From an uncultured Sulfolobales archaeon (GTDB lineage: Archaea; Thermoproteota; Thermoprotei_A; Sulfolobales; NBVN01): a stretch of DNA of 56,694 nucleotides. The stretch lies in the NCBI GenBank assembly GCA_938017505.1, contig CALIKV010000026.1, positions 1 through 56,694 of the forward strand. Direction: 5' to 3'. The notes beneath the pieces are model-generated. The model searched no databases. It saw only the letters and a program-made list of their open reading frames with translations, and had not been told where the DNA came from. The translations under genes were made by a program, and so were the position numbers. Within the stretch, counting starts at the first letter, position 1. Each line of letters begins with the position of its first letter. Shown piece by piece: positions 1 through 7,917 of this stretch.

Positions 1-146
1 TTAGGAGCGAGTGCGTTGATCTCCTCCCTGCTGAGCTTGTCCAGAGCACCGCACTCAACCACCTCCACATCACCAAGAACCCCCCTCACATCAGGAACAA
101 CATCCACCCTAGGAGACTGACCTATAGTAACTAACCCCACCCTCAT
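1..146 (-). CDS. AroM-like protein, N-terminal fragment
   Basis: The minus strand reads MRVGLVTIGQSPRVDVVPDV and continues to the window edge, so about 48 codons of a longer gene are present. The GLVTIGQSPR...D(V)VP opening is the characteristic start of the AroM family, whose biochemical role is not firmly established. The ATG at 144-146 is directly preceded in frame by a GTG (147-149), so the start could be one codon earlier. The gene is divergent from the MFS transporter. The rest lies outside the window, so length and integrity cannot be judged. Confidence 0.7.
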   Translation of the reverse strand, partial: MRVGLVTIGQSPRVDVVPDVRGVLGDVEVVECGALDKLSREEINALAP

Positions 147-360
147 CACGATTAACACCATAACTGTAATGAGTTAACACTAATAAATTGTAATTTCTTT
201 ACAATCCCTCACTGTGAACCTAGAATTGTGAAGCGAGCCCCTTCCCACGTTCAAGCGGCTTCTTCCTAGTAGTTATCACGATGTGTCTTATATTTAAACA
301 CAGGTTCGCATAGAAATTTGGAATTAAGACCGAAACAGAGAACACTTCAGCAACTCAAGC

Positions 361-388
361 CTGAACGGCTGGTTCAGACCTATATAAA
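361..388 (+). promoter_or_regulatory. TATA box with adjoining inverted repeat (candidate operator) before the MFS gene
   Basis: CTGAAC (361-366) and GTTCAG (372-377) form a perfect inverted repeat with a 5-base centre, directly abutting the TATA-like TATATAAA at 381-388. The site is about 60 bases before the ATG at 446. The arrangement is what an archaeal repressor or activator site overlapping the BRE would look like. The rest of the stretch 147-445 holds a second TATA-like run near 288-299 and no gene that I can see. Confidence 0.45.
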
Positions 389-445
389 CGGTAGGGTAGT
401 ATAGGTGGTAAAGATGATGTGTGGTGATGTGTAATAGCCGAGGGG

Positions 446-1222
446 ATGAGTGGTCATTCGGGTCTGTGGAGGACTATGTACTCCCTAGCGGCTGCTTTGA
501 ACACTGCTGTTTGGGGTCTTTATTTCTCTTTTACGAGACTTTACATAAGCGTTGAACTTGAGGGGGGTATTCAAGCAGTTCTTTTTATCACCGGTCTTGA
601 GTGGGGCTTCACTTTATTTGCTGTAGCGTCGGGCAGGCTGGCTAGCAGGGTCGGTGATAAAGGGCTTGTGTGTGTAGGGGCTATGGGGTTCCTCCCCTTC
701 CTGATCGCCTTGGGTGTTAGGTCTCCGTTCACGTTAGCGGTGATTCTTAGCCTCTCTAGTTTCACGTGGGCTATCTCCTGGCCCTCCATACTCTCAGCAG
801 TCTTCAGCGGTGTAGGAGTCAGCCCTGGCAGGGTCTACAGCTACTTCACGGTAGGCACTGGTGTTGGGTTCAGTGTTGGGTCAGCGTTCATGGGCCCCCT
901 CTACACGCTCATAGGCCCTGAGGGCGTCTTCCTCGTAATAGCTATCATGTACGTCACTACGTACTTGATATTTGCGGTGTTCTTCCCTAGAGGGAGTGAC
1001 GTCAGGGTTAGGAAGGACTATGGGTTGTTAAGCGGCTCGAGGGATGTGCTTCAGAGACTTATACCCGTGTTGGTAGCGCTCTCACTAACAGTACTCGCCA
1101 GGGAGATATTGTACGCTGTGGCTCCTTCTAAGTTAAGCTCAGAACTTGAGGAGGTGATGACCGCGTCCTCTGAGCTAGTTAAGTACACTGCGCTGCGTTC
1201 GGGGTGGCCTACGGGGGGATAA
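446..1222 (+). CDS. MFS transporter, N-terminal part (frameshifted gene)
   Basis: This is a hydrophobic protein of the major facilitator type: six membrane segments in the first ~180 residues, with the MFS loop signature between segments 2 and 3 (ASGRLASRVGDKG), then a cytoplasmic loop and segment 7. The frame ends at 1222 after the aberrant tail LRSGWPTGG. Near 1188-1195 the reading should change frame by one base, giving TA-AFGVAYGGITAV, which runs straight into the next entry. Together the two frames make a normal 12-segment, ~400-residue MFS carrier. Substrate unknown. The ATG is preceded by a GAGGGG ribosome site. Either a sequencing indel or a disrupted gene. Confidence 0.7.
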   Translation: MSGHSGLWRTMYSLAAALNTAVWGLYFSFTRLYISVELEGGIQAVLFITGLEWGFTLFAVASGRLASRVGDKGLVCVGAMGFLPFLIALGVRSPFTLAVILSLSSFTWAISWPSILSAVFSGVGVSPGRVYSYFTVGTGVGFSVGSAFMGPLYTLIGPEGVFLVIAIMYVTTYLIFAVFFPRGSDVRVRKDYGLLSGSRDVLQRLIPVLVALSLTVLAREILYAVAPSKLSSELEEVMTASSELVKYTALRSGWPTGG

Positions 1223-1644
1223 CAGCGGTCCTATCGATACCGGCCAGGATCCTGGCAGGCAGACTGACAGATAGACATAACCCACTTAAGATATTCGTGT
1301 TCACGACAGTCGCCTACATGCTCCTCTACTGGTCCTTCGTCAAGTCTGAGGGGTGGATTTCAATAGCTCTATGGCAGGTATCTCTGTACCCCTTCCTAGA
1401 CACGGCAGTGAACACGTACATAGCTAAACACGTTCCAGGAGAACTCATGACGTCAGGATTCGGGGCGGCGATAACCTCTAACGCCATAGGCGGGTTATTG
1501 ATACTGCCGCTCCTAGCTAATCCGAACTTGGATACGGACTTCCTTGGGTACGCAGTCACAGCAGCCACGGTGCTCTCGACAACTTTGGTGTTAGCAAAAC
1601 TAGGACTGGATCGCCCCCATGATCACCCCGTTAGAACACCCTAA
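1204..1644 (+). CDS. MFS transporter, C-terminal part (frameshifted gene)
   Basis: This frame continues the preceding one and supplies membrane segments 8-12, including a second MFS-type loop (ARILAGRLTDRHNP) that is the internal-duplication counterpart of the N-terminal signature. The GTG at 1204 is probably not a real start: upstream in-frame sequence (AAF before GVAYGG, from about 1190) is equally family-like and overlaps the end of the upstream frame. It ends 6 bases from the convergent mpgP stop. I read 446-1644 as one gene with a single-base frameshift. Confidence 0.65.
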   Translation: MAYGGITAVLSIPARILAGRLTDRHNPLKIFVFTTVAYMLLYWSFVKSEGWISIALWQVSLYPFLDTAVNTYIAKHVPGELMTSGFGAAITSNAIGGLLILPLLANPNLDTDFLGYAVTAATVLSTTLVLAKLGLDRPHDHPVRTP

Positions 1645-1649
1645 GAACG

Positions 1650-2522
1650 CTACGCAACGTACATCCCAACCCAACTTAACGCTATCCTTAATGAAGACGC
1701 CCAAGACTCCGGCGGCTCCTCAAGACTTCTCACGTACTGAACCCTCTTAAGCCATCTCGCGTCCCCGCCTGACACTATCACCGGCACGTCGGCGTGGCGT
1801 AGTATTCCTTCATCCGCTTCGTTATCTCCCATCCCTATGATCGTTAACCTCTGTCCCGGCGTGTTCATATCTCTCAAGAACGTTGCAACTGCCTCCTCCT
1901 TACTGCCTTCCAGCAGGTGAACCGCTCTCCTAGTCTGGACTGGTTTCAACCCTGCTCCCTCAGCCGAATCAATGATTAAGTCCCGACATGACATGTCTTG
2001 AGTTATGAATGCGTCGCTGTAATGCCTAGCCTGAGAAGCCCTGACACTCTCTACCGGCAACCCAGTTAGCTGTGAGACTGCCCTCGAATCCGCGTTACTG
2101 AGCCTCACAGCCTTCCCAAAACACCTGGGATCCTCCTCAATCTGAGTCAGTAACGCCTTGTAATGATCTATCGGCTTACACAACTCGATCACGTCGTAAA
2201 CCCCAACGGTCCTGGCGGGTCCTCCGGTCTTGAGGAGCCCCTTAACCGCATGCATAACGCAACCGCCTTCGGCGATTAACGCTATGAAGCTGTATCTCAA
2301 TTCACTCATAAGCGCCTCAAGCTCCATGATGGTCTTGAAAGTCACCGGAACCACCTCAACGCCTAGGAATCTCAGCTTCTCAAGGAAGCGGCTCAGTCCT
2401 TCAGGCGCTTGAGGTCTTGTAAGCGGTAGCATAGTATCGTCTATATCAGTCAGAACTACGGCTCTACCGCTCAACCTAAAGTCCGTAGGCAACAGACACT
2501 TCACTCCTCGAGAGGATGTCAT
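1650..2522 (-). CDS. mpgP: Mannosyl-3-phosphoglycerate phosphatase
   Basis: HAD-superfamily hydrolase of the MpgP type (290 aa). It removes phosphate from mannosyl-3-phosphoglycerate to give the compatible solute mannosylglycerate. HAD motif I is LTDIDDT with the nucleophile/acid-base pair D26 and D28; motif IV is GMGDNEADEGIL near residue 250. It overlaps the 3' end of mpgS by 47 bases in another frame, which fits tight translational coupling; a shorter N-terminus is possible, but no good internal start precedes motif I. The partner gene next door makes the assignment firm. Mannosylglycerate accumulates in hyperthermophiles under salt or heat stress. Confidence 0.88.
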   Translation of the reverse strand: MTSSRGVKCLLPTDFRLSGRAVVLTDIDDTMLPLTRPQAPEGLSRFLEKLRFLGVEVVPVTFKTIMELEALMSELRYSFIALIAEGGCVMHAVKGLLKTGGPARTVGVYDVIELCKPIDHYKALLTQIEEDPRCFGKAVRLSNADSRAVSQLTGLPVESVRASQARHYSDAFITQDMSCRDLIIDSAEGAGLKPVQTRRAVHLLEGSKEEAVATFLRDMNTPGQRLTIIGMGDNEADEGILRHADVPVIVSGGDARWLKRVQYVRSLEEPPESWASSLRIALSWVGMYVA

Positions 2523-3639
2523 TAAGGAACTTCTTAGCGTTCATGTTCGGATACCCGTAGACCCTCGGTTTAACAGGTTCCTCCTCGTATGAGAGTTCCC
2601 TCAATAGCTTGAGTATGGAGGCCCTCACTTCCTGATCAGCCATTGAAGAGTGGTATATAGAGCCTAAGCTCTCCACAAGCATCTCAAGTATGTGGACCTC
2701 CCCCTTCTCAACGTGTAGGTGCGGGTTCCTAGACTCAACCTGAATAACGTCTATGTTATTTGGCAACGCCCTACATGCGTTCTCCTTCATCCTCACATAG
2801 CACGTATCGAGTATGTGGACTAGCTCGTGAGTCTCTACGGCATATCTTGAGGCGAAGTTAAGGATTTTAGCCAGTTCGATACTCATCGCGTGTTCACCGC
2901 TGTTGCTTGTTTTAATGATGTCAGTCTCGAACCTTCTCCCCCTGGAGAGGGCGTAATTAAACACGTTGCTAACCACGCCTGAGACACGGCCCCACCTACG
3001 TAGGAATAAATCACTACCGTACCACCCTTTAAAACCCCACGAGATCCTAACCATCTTGTAAGGCGATTTACTCATAGAGAGTGCCGTGTAGTATACGAGT
3101 GCGTATTCAAGGACCGCGCCTGGAATAAAGTTATCAGCGTCTATATAGCCAACATACTTAGAATTGAGGCCTTCAGCGGCTAGAGTTCCTAGGAGGAGGC
3201 CCTCACCTTTCCCATCCCTTACCACGCCTTCGGACTCATCAACCAACCCAGGGACACCGTCTTTAAGTAACTCGCTTACAACGGGGTCTTTCTGATGTAT
3301 CACGACAACAGGTCTCCCGGAGAGCTGATGTATGTTCTTAGCCAAGTCGATCTCGCTGGAGTATATGTCGAGGGGACTCTGGGAAGAGTTAGAGATTATG
3401 ATGACGGGCGAGTGGAGGGGTATTGCACGGAGAACGCCTTCAAGCACCAGAGGGTCCTCGTTCTTCACAGGAATAACTATTGACGTGGATTCAGCCGTCT
3501 TGAGTAAATCCTCGGAGGTTAAGTTGAAAACCCCATGCTTCCTTTCAAAATCAACCCCGTAAAGACACACAACCCTGGTTATGTCGTAAATCTTAACGGC
3601 ACCATAGCTCTCAAACTTAAGCGGTGATCTAATCAGCAT
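2476..3639 (-). CDS. mpgS: Mannosyl-3-phosphoglycerate synthase (GT55)
   Basis: Transfers mannose from GDP-mannose to 3-phosphoglycerate, the first step of mannosylglycerate synthesis. The 387-residue length is normal for the family. Visible hallmarks: the nucleotide-sugar binding segment SIVIPVKNEDP, the metal-binding D-A-D in GYIDADNFIPG, and the conserved SNSGEHAMS stretch. It is the first gene of an mpgS-mpgP operon on the minus strand, 3' of tRNA-Cys and probably separately transcribed from it. The sugar nucleotidyltransferase at 15688 could supply GDP-mannose, but that link is only inference. Confidence 0.9.
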   Translation of the reverse strand: MLIRSPLKFESYGAVKIYDITRVVCLYGVDFERKHGVFNLTSEDLLKTAESTSIVIPVKNEDPLVLEGVLRAIPLHSPVIIISNSSQSPLDIYSSEIDLAKNIHQLSGRPVVVIHQKDPVVSELLKDGVPGLVDESEGVVRDGKGEGLLLGTLAAEGLNSKYVGYIDADNFIPGAVLEYALVYYTALSMSKSPYKMVRISWGFKGWYGSDLFLRRWGRVSGVVSNVFNYALSRGRRFETDIIKTSNSGEHAMSIELAKILNFASRYAVETHELVHILDTCYVRMKENACRALPNNIDVIQVESRNPHLHVEKGEVHILEMLVESLGSIYHSSMADQEVRASILKLLRELSYEEEPVKPRVYGYPNMNAKKFLNDILSRSEVSVAYGL

Positions 3640-3688
3640 TAGCTCTCCTCCTCCTAATAATTAAGTAACTCAGACCTAATAATTTATG

Positions 3689-3783
3689 TGGAGCCGGGGG
3701 CGGGATTCGAACCCGCGAGATAACGGGTATCGACTCAAGAGACCACTGCAGCCCGTCGCCTTTGACCGCTCGGCCACCCCGGC
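3689..3783 (-). tRNA. tRNA-Cys (GCA) with 17-nt intron, CCA encoded
   Basis: Acceptor GCCGGGG pairs CCCCGGC, followed by U73 (typical of archaeal tRNA-Cys) and encoded CCA. The T arm is GCGGG-TTCGAAT-CCCGC. The anticodon stem ACGGG/CCCGT encloses CTGCAGA once a 17-base insert (3729-3745) at the canonical position between bases 37 and 38 is removed, giving anticodon GCA. A TATA-like element (GATTTAAAAC, plus-strand 3803-3816) lies about 27 bases upstream of the 5' end. The insert contains TTGA and TCGA, which can mislead toward serine, but the discriminator and loop argue for cysteine. Confidence 0.85.
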
Positions 3784-4020
3784 TAATTAATATTAAGGTT
3801 AGAAAGTTTTAAATCTTAGCTACCGGTAGTAATGACCTGCGAGCTTCGTTAGGTTGAGTGCGTTGACTAGTTGAGGAAGTATTTTTAAGTTTTAAGCACT
3901 TTATTCTAGGTGATGGGTGTTTGGTGTTTAGGGTTCTATCTACTCTCGGGCTTACGATTTCATTTATCCTGAATAGGCTTCACACACATCCCTCAGGCTC
4001 AATGCGGGAATGCTGAATGA

Positions 4021-4617
4021 GTGACGCATGTAGAGGTGGGTTTGTTGCCATACGGTATTCGTTGCTTCGCTGAGGTTATTGGGAGGTTAAGGGAGGTAGG
4101 TCTTGAGGGGGTGGTCATAGGGAGTACAATCTATGCTCTGAGACTCGGATTAAAAGAATTCGAGGATGATGTAGATCTGTTCGCCACTAATTTCTCGCCA
4201 ATTTCTGACGAAGATATGGTTTACGACGTAGCCGAGAGGGTTGGGTGTCAGGTTGGTAGTAGTGAGTGGGGAACCCCCAGGCTCGAGTGTTTTGTTAGAA
4301 GCGGGTGCGTAGTTCCTGTTGAGTTTCATGAAAACATATACGACTTCTACATCCCTCCCGAGATGATCGAGGGGGCTGAGGCTTTAGTAGTCGAGGGTGT
4401 TGAGGTTAAAGTGATTAGAGTTGAGGATTACATATTACTCAAGGCTAGGGCTGGCAGAGACCAGGACCTAGAAGATCTAGGCTACATCAGCGACCTGATC
4501 AGAACCGGCGAGTTAAAAATAGATTTCGAGTTGATTAAAAACAGGCTTAATCTCTTCGACGAGGATGACCGGAAACTAATCACGAGAAGGCTCACTAGCG
4601 TCAACATGAAGATCTAG
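4021..4617 (+). CDS. Nucleotidyltransferase-fold protein
   Basis: Unassigned 198-residue protein with the minimal signature of the polymerase-beta nucleotidyltransferase fold: GST (about residues 34-36) followed some 15 residues later by DDVDLF, the G-S and D-x-D elements that bind nucleotide and metal. The later segments VEVKVIRVEDYILLKARAGRDQDLEDL resemble the helical part of AbiEii/MNT-like nucleotidyltransferases, where Lys and Asp are conserved. No antitoxin partner is adjacent. Starts at GTG 4021 and is followed by a hairpin with a T run. It could modify RNA or protein; I cannot say which. Confidence 0.6.
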   Translation: MTHVEVGLLPYGIRCFAEVIGRLREVGLEGVVIGSTIYALRLGLKEFEDDVDLFATNFSPISDEDMVYDVAERVGCQVGSSEWGTPRLECFVRSGCVVPVEFHENIYDFYIPPEMIEGAEALVVEGVEVKVIRVEDYILLKARAGRDQDLEDLGYISDLIRTGELKIDFELIKNRLNLFDEDDRKLITRRLTSVNMKI

Positions 4618-4642
4618 GAAGCTTGGGGACCTTGTATTGACC

Positions 4643-4669
4643 CTCACCCCTCGTAGGGTGGGAGTTTTT
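4643..4669 (+). terminator. Hairpin plus T-run after the nucleotidyltransferase gene
   Basis: CTCACCC and GGGTGGG pair around a short loop and are followed directly by TTTTT (4665-4669), 26 bases past the stop codon. It resembles an intrinsic terminator; archaeal termination mainly uses the T run. Confidence 0.4.
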
Positions 4670-4882
4670 GCAGGGAGGTTTAAAGGACACGCCTCCTGCT
4701 TAAGAGCCTAGCTATCGCATCTGATCTAAGTTGTTTTACCTACACCTCGTTTAGACCGAGCTCAAGGGTGGTTATGATTCTTACGTTTCCGCTTACATCC
4801 ACTGCTCCAGAGCAGCTTCTGAGGCTCACGAATAGCAAGCTACGTCGTAACTGCACGACGGAGGCGTGAAGCGTGTAGAAAT

Positions 4883-5050
4883 TTACTTCTTAATCCCTAT
4901 TTTCCTTCTTTTAGGTCTTAAAGCCCTGCTCTTGCATCTCCTGCACTTAGTAGCACCGATCGGGTTTAGAGCCCCGCATCTCCTACACACGAGTTTATTA
5001 AGCACTCTGGCTTCAACGATCTTCATGGCTTCGGGGTCTGCTATCGGCAT
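4883..5050 (-). CDS. rpl40e: 50S ribosomal protein L40e
   Basis: Short gene (55 aa) readable on the minus strand: it opens [19 protein letters not shown], then has a four-cysteine zinc ribbon [18 protein letters not shown] (C22, C25, C36, C39), and ends in a basic tail [11 protein letters not shown]. This is the complete architecture of archaeal L40e, a zinc-binding protein of the large ribosomal subunit. GGTGAC six bases before the ATG is a good ribosome site, and a TATA-like GCTTATTAAAT lies at plus-strand 5078-5088. The opposite strand carries a longer open frame that is only its shadow. Confidence 0.93.
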   Translation of the reverse strand: MPIADPEAMKIVEARVLNKLVCRRCGALNPIGATKCRRCKSRALRPKRRKIGIKK

Positions 5051-5088
5051 CCTGTCACCTTATAGAAATCTTGAGGGATTTAATAAGC

Positions 5089-5371
5089 GTTGCTACAAGG
5101 ACATGGCTTGGATACGTGTAGAGTCACGGTTCCTAAGTAGACACGCCCTTTCGTTGCGTTGTTTTCCATGAGGTTTTGTACGTGTTGATGTCTTAAGGCT
5201 TATAGTTATTTCGAAGCTGCTCGATGAGGGCTCTCCACAAGATGCGGGGTTTGGGCGCTCCTGAACATCCCTAAACCCTATGAGAACCCGAGCGGGATGC
5301 GGGGAAGGGGATGAGGCGATGAAACCAACATAAGAACTGAACCCCTTAATAGCTCTAAGCGTTTCTTGATG
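5089..5371. other. Non-coding interval between L40e and the Zn/KH gene
   Basis: No convincing gene. It contains a TATA-like run (CTTATAGTTA near 5191), G-rich stretches, and the 14-mer AACCCCTTAATAGC (5340-5353), which recurs exactly at 36777-36790. C/D-box-like words (GCGATGA near 5313, CTGA near 5337) are present but spaced too closely to make a guide RNA. Confidence 0.4.
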
Positions 5372-5890
5372 TCAGTCGGATCTTATCTTGACTACATTAC
5401 CCGTTATTTGTGTCAGTAGATCCTCAATGATCTCCCTTCTCCTGAAGGGTAGGTTCCTTAACTCAAACCTAGGAACTCTGACAACGTACTCAACACTGCC
5501 GTCAGGTAGCCACACAGTATTAACGCTGGTTATCCTGGCTGGGTAGACTATCTGCTTGACCACCTCCTTCATGTCTCTAGTGTTGATGATTACCCTAGTC
5601 CTCAAGCCGAGCTTCTCGTCCAACGACCGACCGAGCTTATTAAGCGATCTAGAGTCAGGGGAGTTCCCCCTAGGGTCCTGAAGGATAACTATTAGAGCAC
5701 CCTCACCTACAATAGACCTCACGTACTCAAGATCCTTTAAGAATTTGAAGTCAGGCATCTCCTCAAGCTCCAGTAACTCCCTCATGACATCGACTTCATA
5801 CTCGTTCACAGAACCACTCCTAACTAAGGATTGGCACCTGGGACACAGCACCCCTGTCTTCACACACAGCACGTCAAGAGGGATCCTCAA
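5372..5890 (-). CDS. Zn-ribbon/KH-like (NusA-related) RNA-binding protein
   Basis: 172-residue protein that begins MRIPLDVLCVKTGVLCPRC, a short cysteine-containing N-terminus, followed by an alpha/beta region and a C-terminal segment (PDGSVEYVVRVPRFELRNL... ITGNVVKI) resembling the KH domains of NusA-like factors. Related crenarchaeal proteins are annotated as NusA-like transcription factors, but the precise role is not known. It starts at TTG (5888-5890) preceded by GAGAGG. The gene stands alone between non-coding stretches and is divergent from the HAD gene. Confidence 0.6.
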   Translation of the reverse strand: MRIPLDVLCVKTGVLCPRCQSLVRSGSVNEYEVDVMRELLELEEMPDFKFLKDLEYVRSIVGEGALIVILQDPRGNSPDSRSLNKLGRSLDEKLGLRTRVIINTRDMKEVVKQIVYPARITSVNTVWLPDGSVEYVVRVPRFELRNLPFRRREIIEDLLTQITGNVVKIRSD

Positions 5891-6164
5891 CCTCTCTCAG
5901 CACTCCCCTACTCCTATCACTAATTCATTAATAAATCACTAGATCCCTTTTAAAAATTGAGGAATGACGTGGTTCTGAGCTTCGTAGTCCTTGGGATTCA
6001 CTGGTCTTCTCCCCAGTTATGACGAACCTTCTACACCATTCATCCGAAGTTCGGGAAGGCTCTTTGAGGAACATCCACATCTGGAGCGCCTCCATCAACG
6101 CCTGCATTACATCCAACATCTATTTAAGTCTTTTCGCCCTGAAAAACTGTTGGGCGCGGTGTTG

Positions 6165-6887
6165 ATGCGGGTGAGGGAGTTGATCAAAGCGGTTTCGTTC
6201 GACCTCTGGTTCACCTTAATTCACGAGGACCCCTTGGATACGATTCAATACACTTTAATGAGGGTTAAGGCTCTACGTGAATTCGTGAGCAGGTACTCGA
6301 TTGTCTCTACAGAGGAGGTGATGAAGGTTTACGAGGTCTTTGAATCTGTGAGAGGGTTCATAGATCATCGATCACTGTCTAATATGATTGCCCTGGCCCT
6401 CGGTCTTCAATTAAGTTCTGAAGCCTTGGTCGAGTTAGGGAGGATCTACGATGAATCAACCAAGGAGTTCAGACCTAAGGTTAACGAGGAGGTCTACGAG
6501 GTCCTGCCTAGGATTAAAGTCGCAGGCCTGAAGATAGGGGTCGTCAGCAATACGTCCTTCTCTGAGGAGGGTGTGAGAGCCATGCTCGAGAACGTAGGAC
6601 TCTTGAAGTACGTCGACGCAGTGGTCTCGTCCTCAAGCATCGGCTTTAATAAGCCACATCCTAAGATCTACTCTCACTTAGTAAGTAGGTTGGCTTTAGA
6701 GCCTGATGAGGTTCTTCACGTAGGGGATTCGTGCGTTAACGACGTACTAGGCGCTTTAAACGCTGGTTTGAAAGCAGCTCTTTACGTGGGCCTCAGGAGA
6801 GATAGGAATTTAAGCGTTTGTCTTAAGCTCGGCATCCCGTTGTTGAGTAGGTTGAGTGAGTTGCTTGAGGGGTTTAATAGTTCGTGA
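6165..6887 (+). CDS. HAD-superfamily hydrolase
   Basis: About 240 residues from ATG 6165. Motif I is SFDLWFTLIHED (D-L-W instead of the common D-x-D, giving an unusual second position), motif II VVSNTS, motif III lysine in FNKPHPKIY, and motif IV HVGDSCVNDVLGA. Overall it resembles haloacid dehalogenase/phosphoglycolate-phosphatase-like enzymes with a helical cap; substrate unknown. The open frame extends upstream to 5991, but a TATA box (TCTATTTAAG, 6119-6127) sits about 40 bases before 6165, so the upstream part cannot be translated. It heads a plus-strand run with the thiolase and phosphorylase genes. Confidence 0.75.
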   Translation: MRVRELIKAVSFDLWFTLIHEDPLDTIQYTLMRVKALREFVSRYSIVSTEEVMKVYEVFESVRGFIDHRSLSNMIALALGLQLSSEALVELGRIYDESTKEFRPKVNEEVYEVLPRIKVAGLKIGVVSNTSFSEEGVRAMLENVGLLKYVDAVVSSSSIGFNKPHPKIYSHLVSRLALEPDEVLHVGDSCVNDVLGALNAGLKAALYVGLRRDRNLSVCLKLGIPLLSRLSELLEGFNSS

Positions 6888-6914
6888 GTTAATCGGTGTC
6901 TTGGGTATGAGTAG

Positions 6915-7892
6915 GTGAGGTGTTCCTCCTGCGATACGCGTGACGCAGTAGTTATGCAGAGGCATAGTGGAAGGCTGTTGTGTAGAGACTGCTTCTTAAA
7001 TGATGTCATGGACCGGGTTAGGAGCGAGGTCAAGAGGTTCAGCATGTTCTCAAGCAACGATCGCTTAATGATAGCGGCGTCAGGTGGTAAGGACAGTTAC
7101 GTGCTCCTGGACATAGTCCTGAAGCTCCATGATCCATCTAAAGTAGGCGTCGTGTCTATCGTTGAGGGCATAGAGGGCTATAACAGGGCTGAGGACCTGA
7201 TGAAGGTCAGGACGCTGGCTCACGCCGCTGGCGTCGATTTAATCGTTTTAAGCCTTAAGGACTACGTCGGACTCAGCCTCACTGAGTTGGTTGACCTGAG
7301 TTTCGTTAACGGCGTCAACTTAAGCCCCTGCACGTTCTGCGGGGTCTTAAGGAGGAAGGCCATAAACGAGATCGCGAGGGATTTAGGCTTCACAAGAGTG
7401 CTCACGGCCCACAACCTGGATGACGAGGCACAGACAGCCGTCCTTAACATACTTAGAGGTGATTTATTCAGGCTCGTGCAGACGCTCCCCAACGGGCCTA
7501 TGCTCAGCGATTTATTCGTTCGTAAGGTGAAGCCTTTGAGGAGAGTATATGAGGAGGAGGTTGCAGTTTATGCGTACCTCATAGGTTACGAGTTCCAGAC
7601 TAGTGACTGCCCCTACCTCAGGTACTACCCGTCCCTCAGGGCTAGGGTCAGGGAGTTCCTCTACAGGCTGGAGAGGGAGAGACCTGGAGTCCTGCTCAAG
7701 TTGATGGATAGGATAGACGCGTTGATGAGCTCCTACGTGCACGTGTATAGTGATTACCCGCAATTACCTAGATGCGCTAAATGTGGGGAGCCGACAGCTT
7801 ACGGGAGGGAGTACTGCATGGCGTGCGAGCTACTTACCGCGGTCGGGGTTAAGGATCCCAAGTACTCTAGAGGCAACTATTTAAGGCTGTAG
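6915..7892 (+). CDS. tRNA 2-thiolation enzyme, TtuA/Ncs6 family
   Basis: ATP-dependent tRNA sulfurase. It has an N-terminal zinc ribbon (CSSC at 3-6, CRDC), the PP-loop SGGKDSYVLL that binds ATP, a CTFCG motif in the middle (cysteines that hold the iron-sulfur cluster or sulfur), HNLDDEAQT, a later C-P-Y-L segment, and a C-terminal zinc ribbon (CAKC ... CMAC). This is the layout of TtuA (m5s2U54, heat stabilisation of tRNA) and of Ncs6 (U34); the sequence alone does not decide between them. Start is GTG 6915, 27 bases after the HAD stop. A thermostabilising tRNA modification suits the organism. Confidence 0.82.
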   Translation: MRCSSCDTRDAVVMQRHSGRLLCRDCFLNDVMDRVRSEVKRFSMFSSNDRLMIAASGGKDSYVLLDIVLKLHDPSKVGVVSIVEGIEGYNRAEDLMKVRTLAHAAGVDLIVLSLKDYVGLSLTELVDLSFVNGVNLSPCTFCGVLRRKAINEIARDLGFTRVLTAHNLDDEAQTAVLNILRGDLFRLVQTLPNGPMLSDLFVRKVKPLRRVYEEEVAVYAYLIGYEFQTSDCPYLRYYPSLRARVREFLYRLERERPGVLLKLMDRIDALMSSYVHVYSDYPQLPRCAKCGEPTAYGREYCMACELLTAVGVKDPKYSRGNYLRL

Positions 7893-7917
7893 GCAGGAGT
7901 AACGCGGGTGTCGGTGA

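Noticed and set aside
3729-3745. tRNA at 3689-3783 read as serine (TTGA/TCGA anticodons)
   Set aside because: Those triplets lie in the 17-base intron; U73, the short variable loop and CTGCAGA loop fit tRNA-Cys.
4866-5171. 101-codon hydrophobic frame on the plus strand
   Set aside because: It lies opposite rpl40e; its His/Leu-rich middle is the complement of the zinc ribbon.
5190-5353. C/D-box guide RNA (GCGATGA ... CTGA)
   Set aside because: Boxes are imperfect and only about 20 bases apart, with no internal D'/C' pair.
5991-6164. 58-residue N-terminal extension of the HAD protein
   Set aside because: A TATA box lies inside it at 6119-6127 and the sequence lacks any family similarity.
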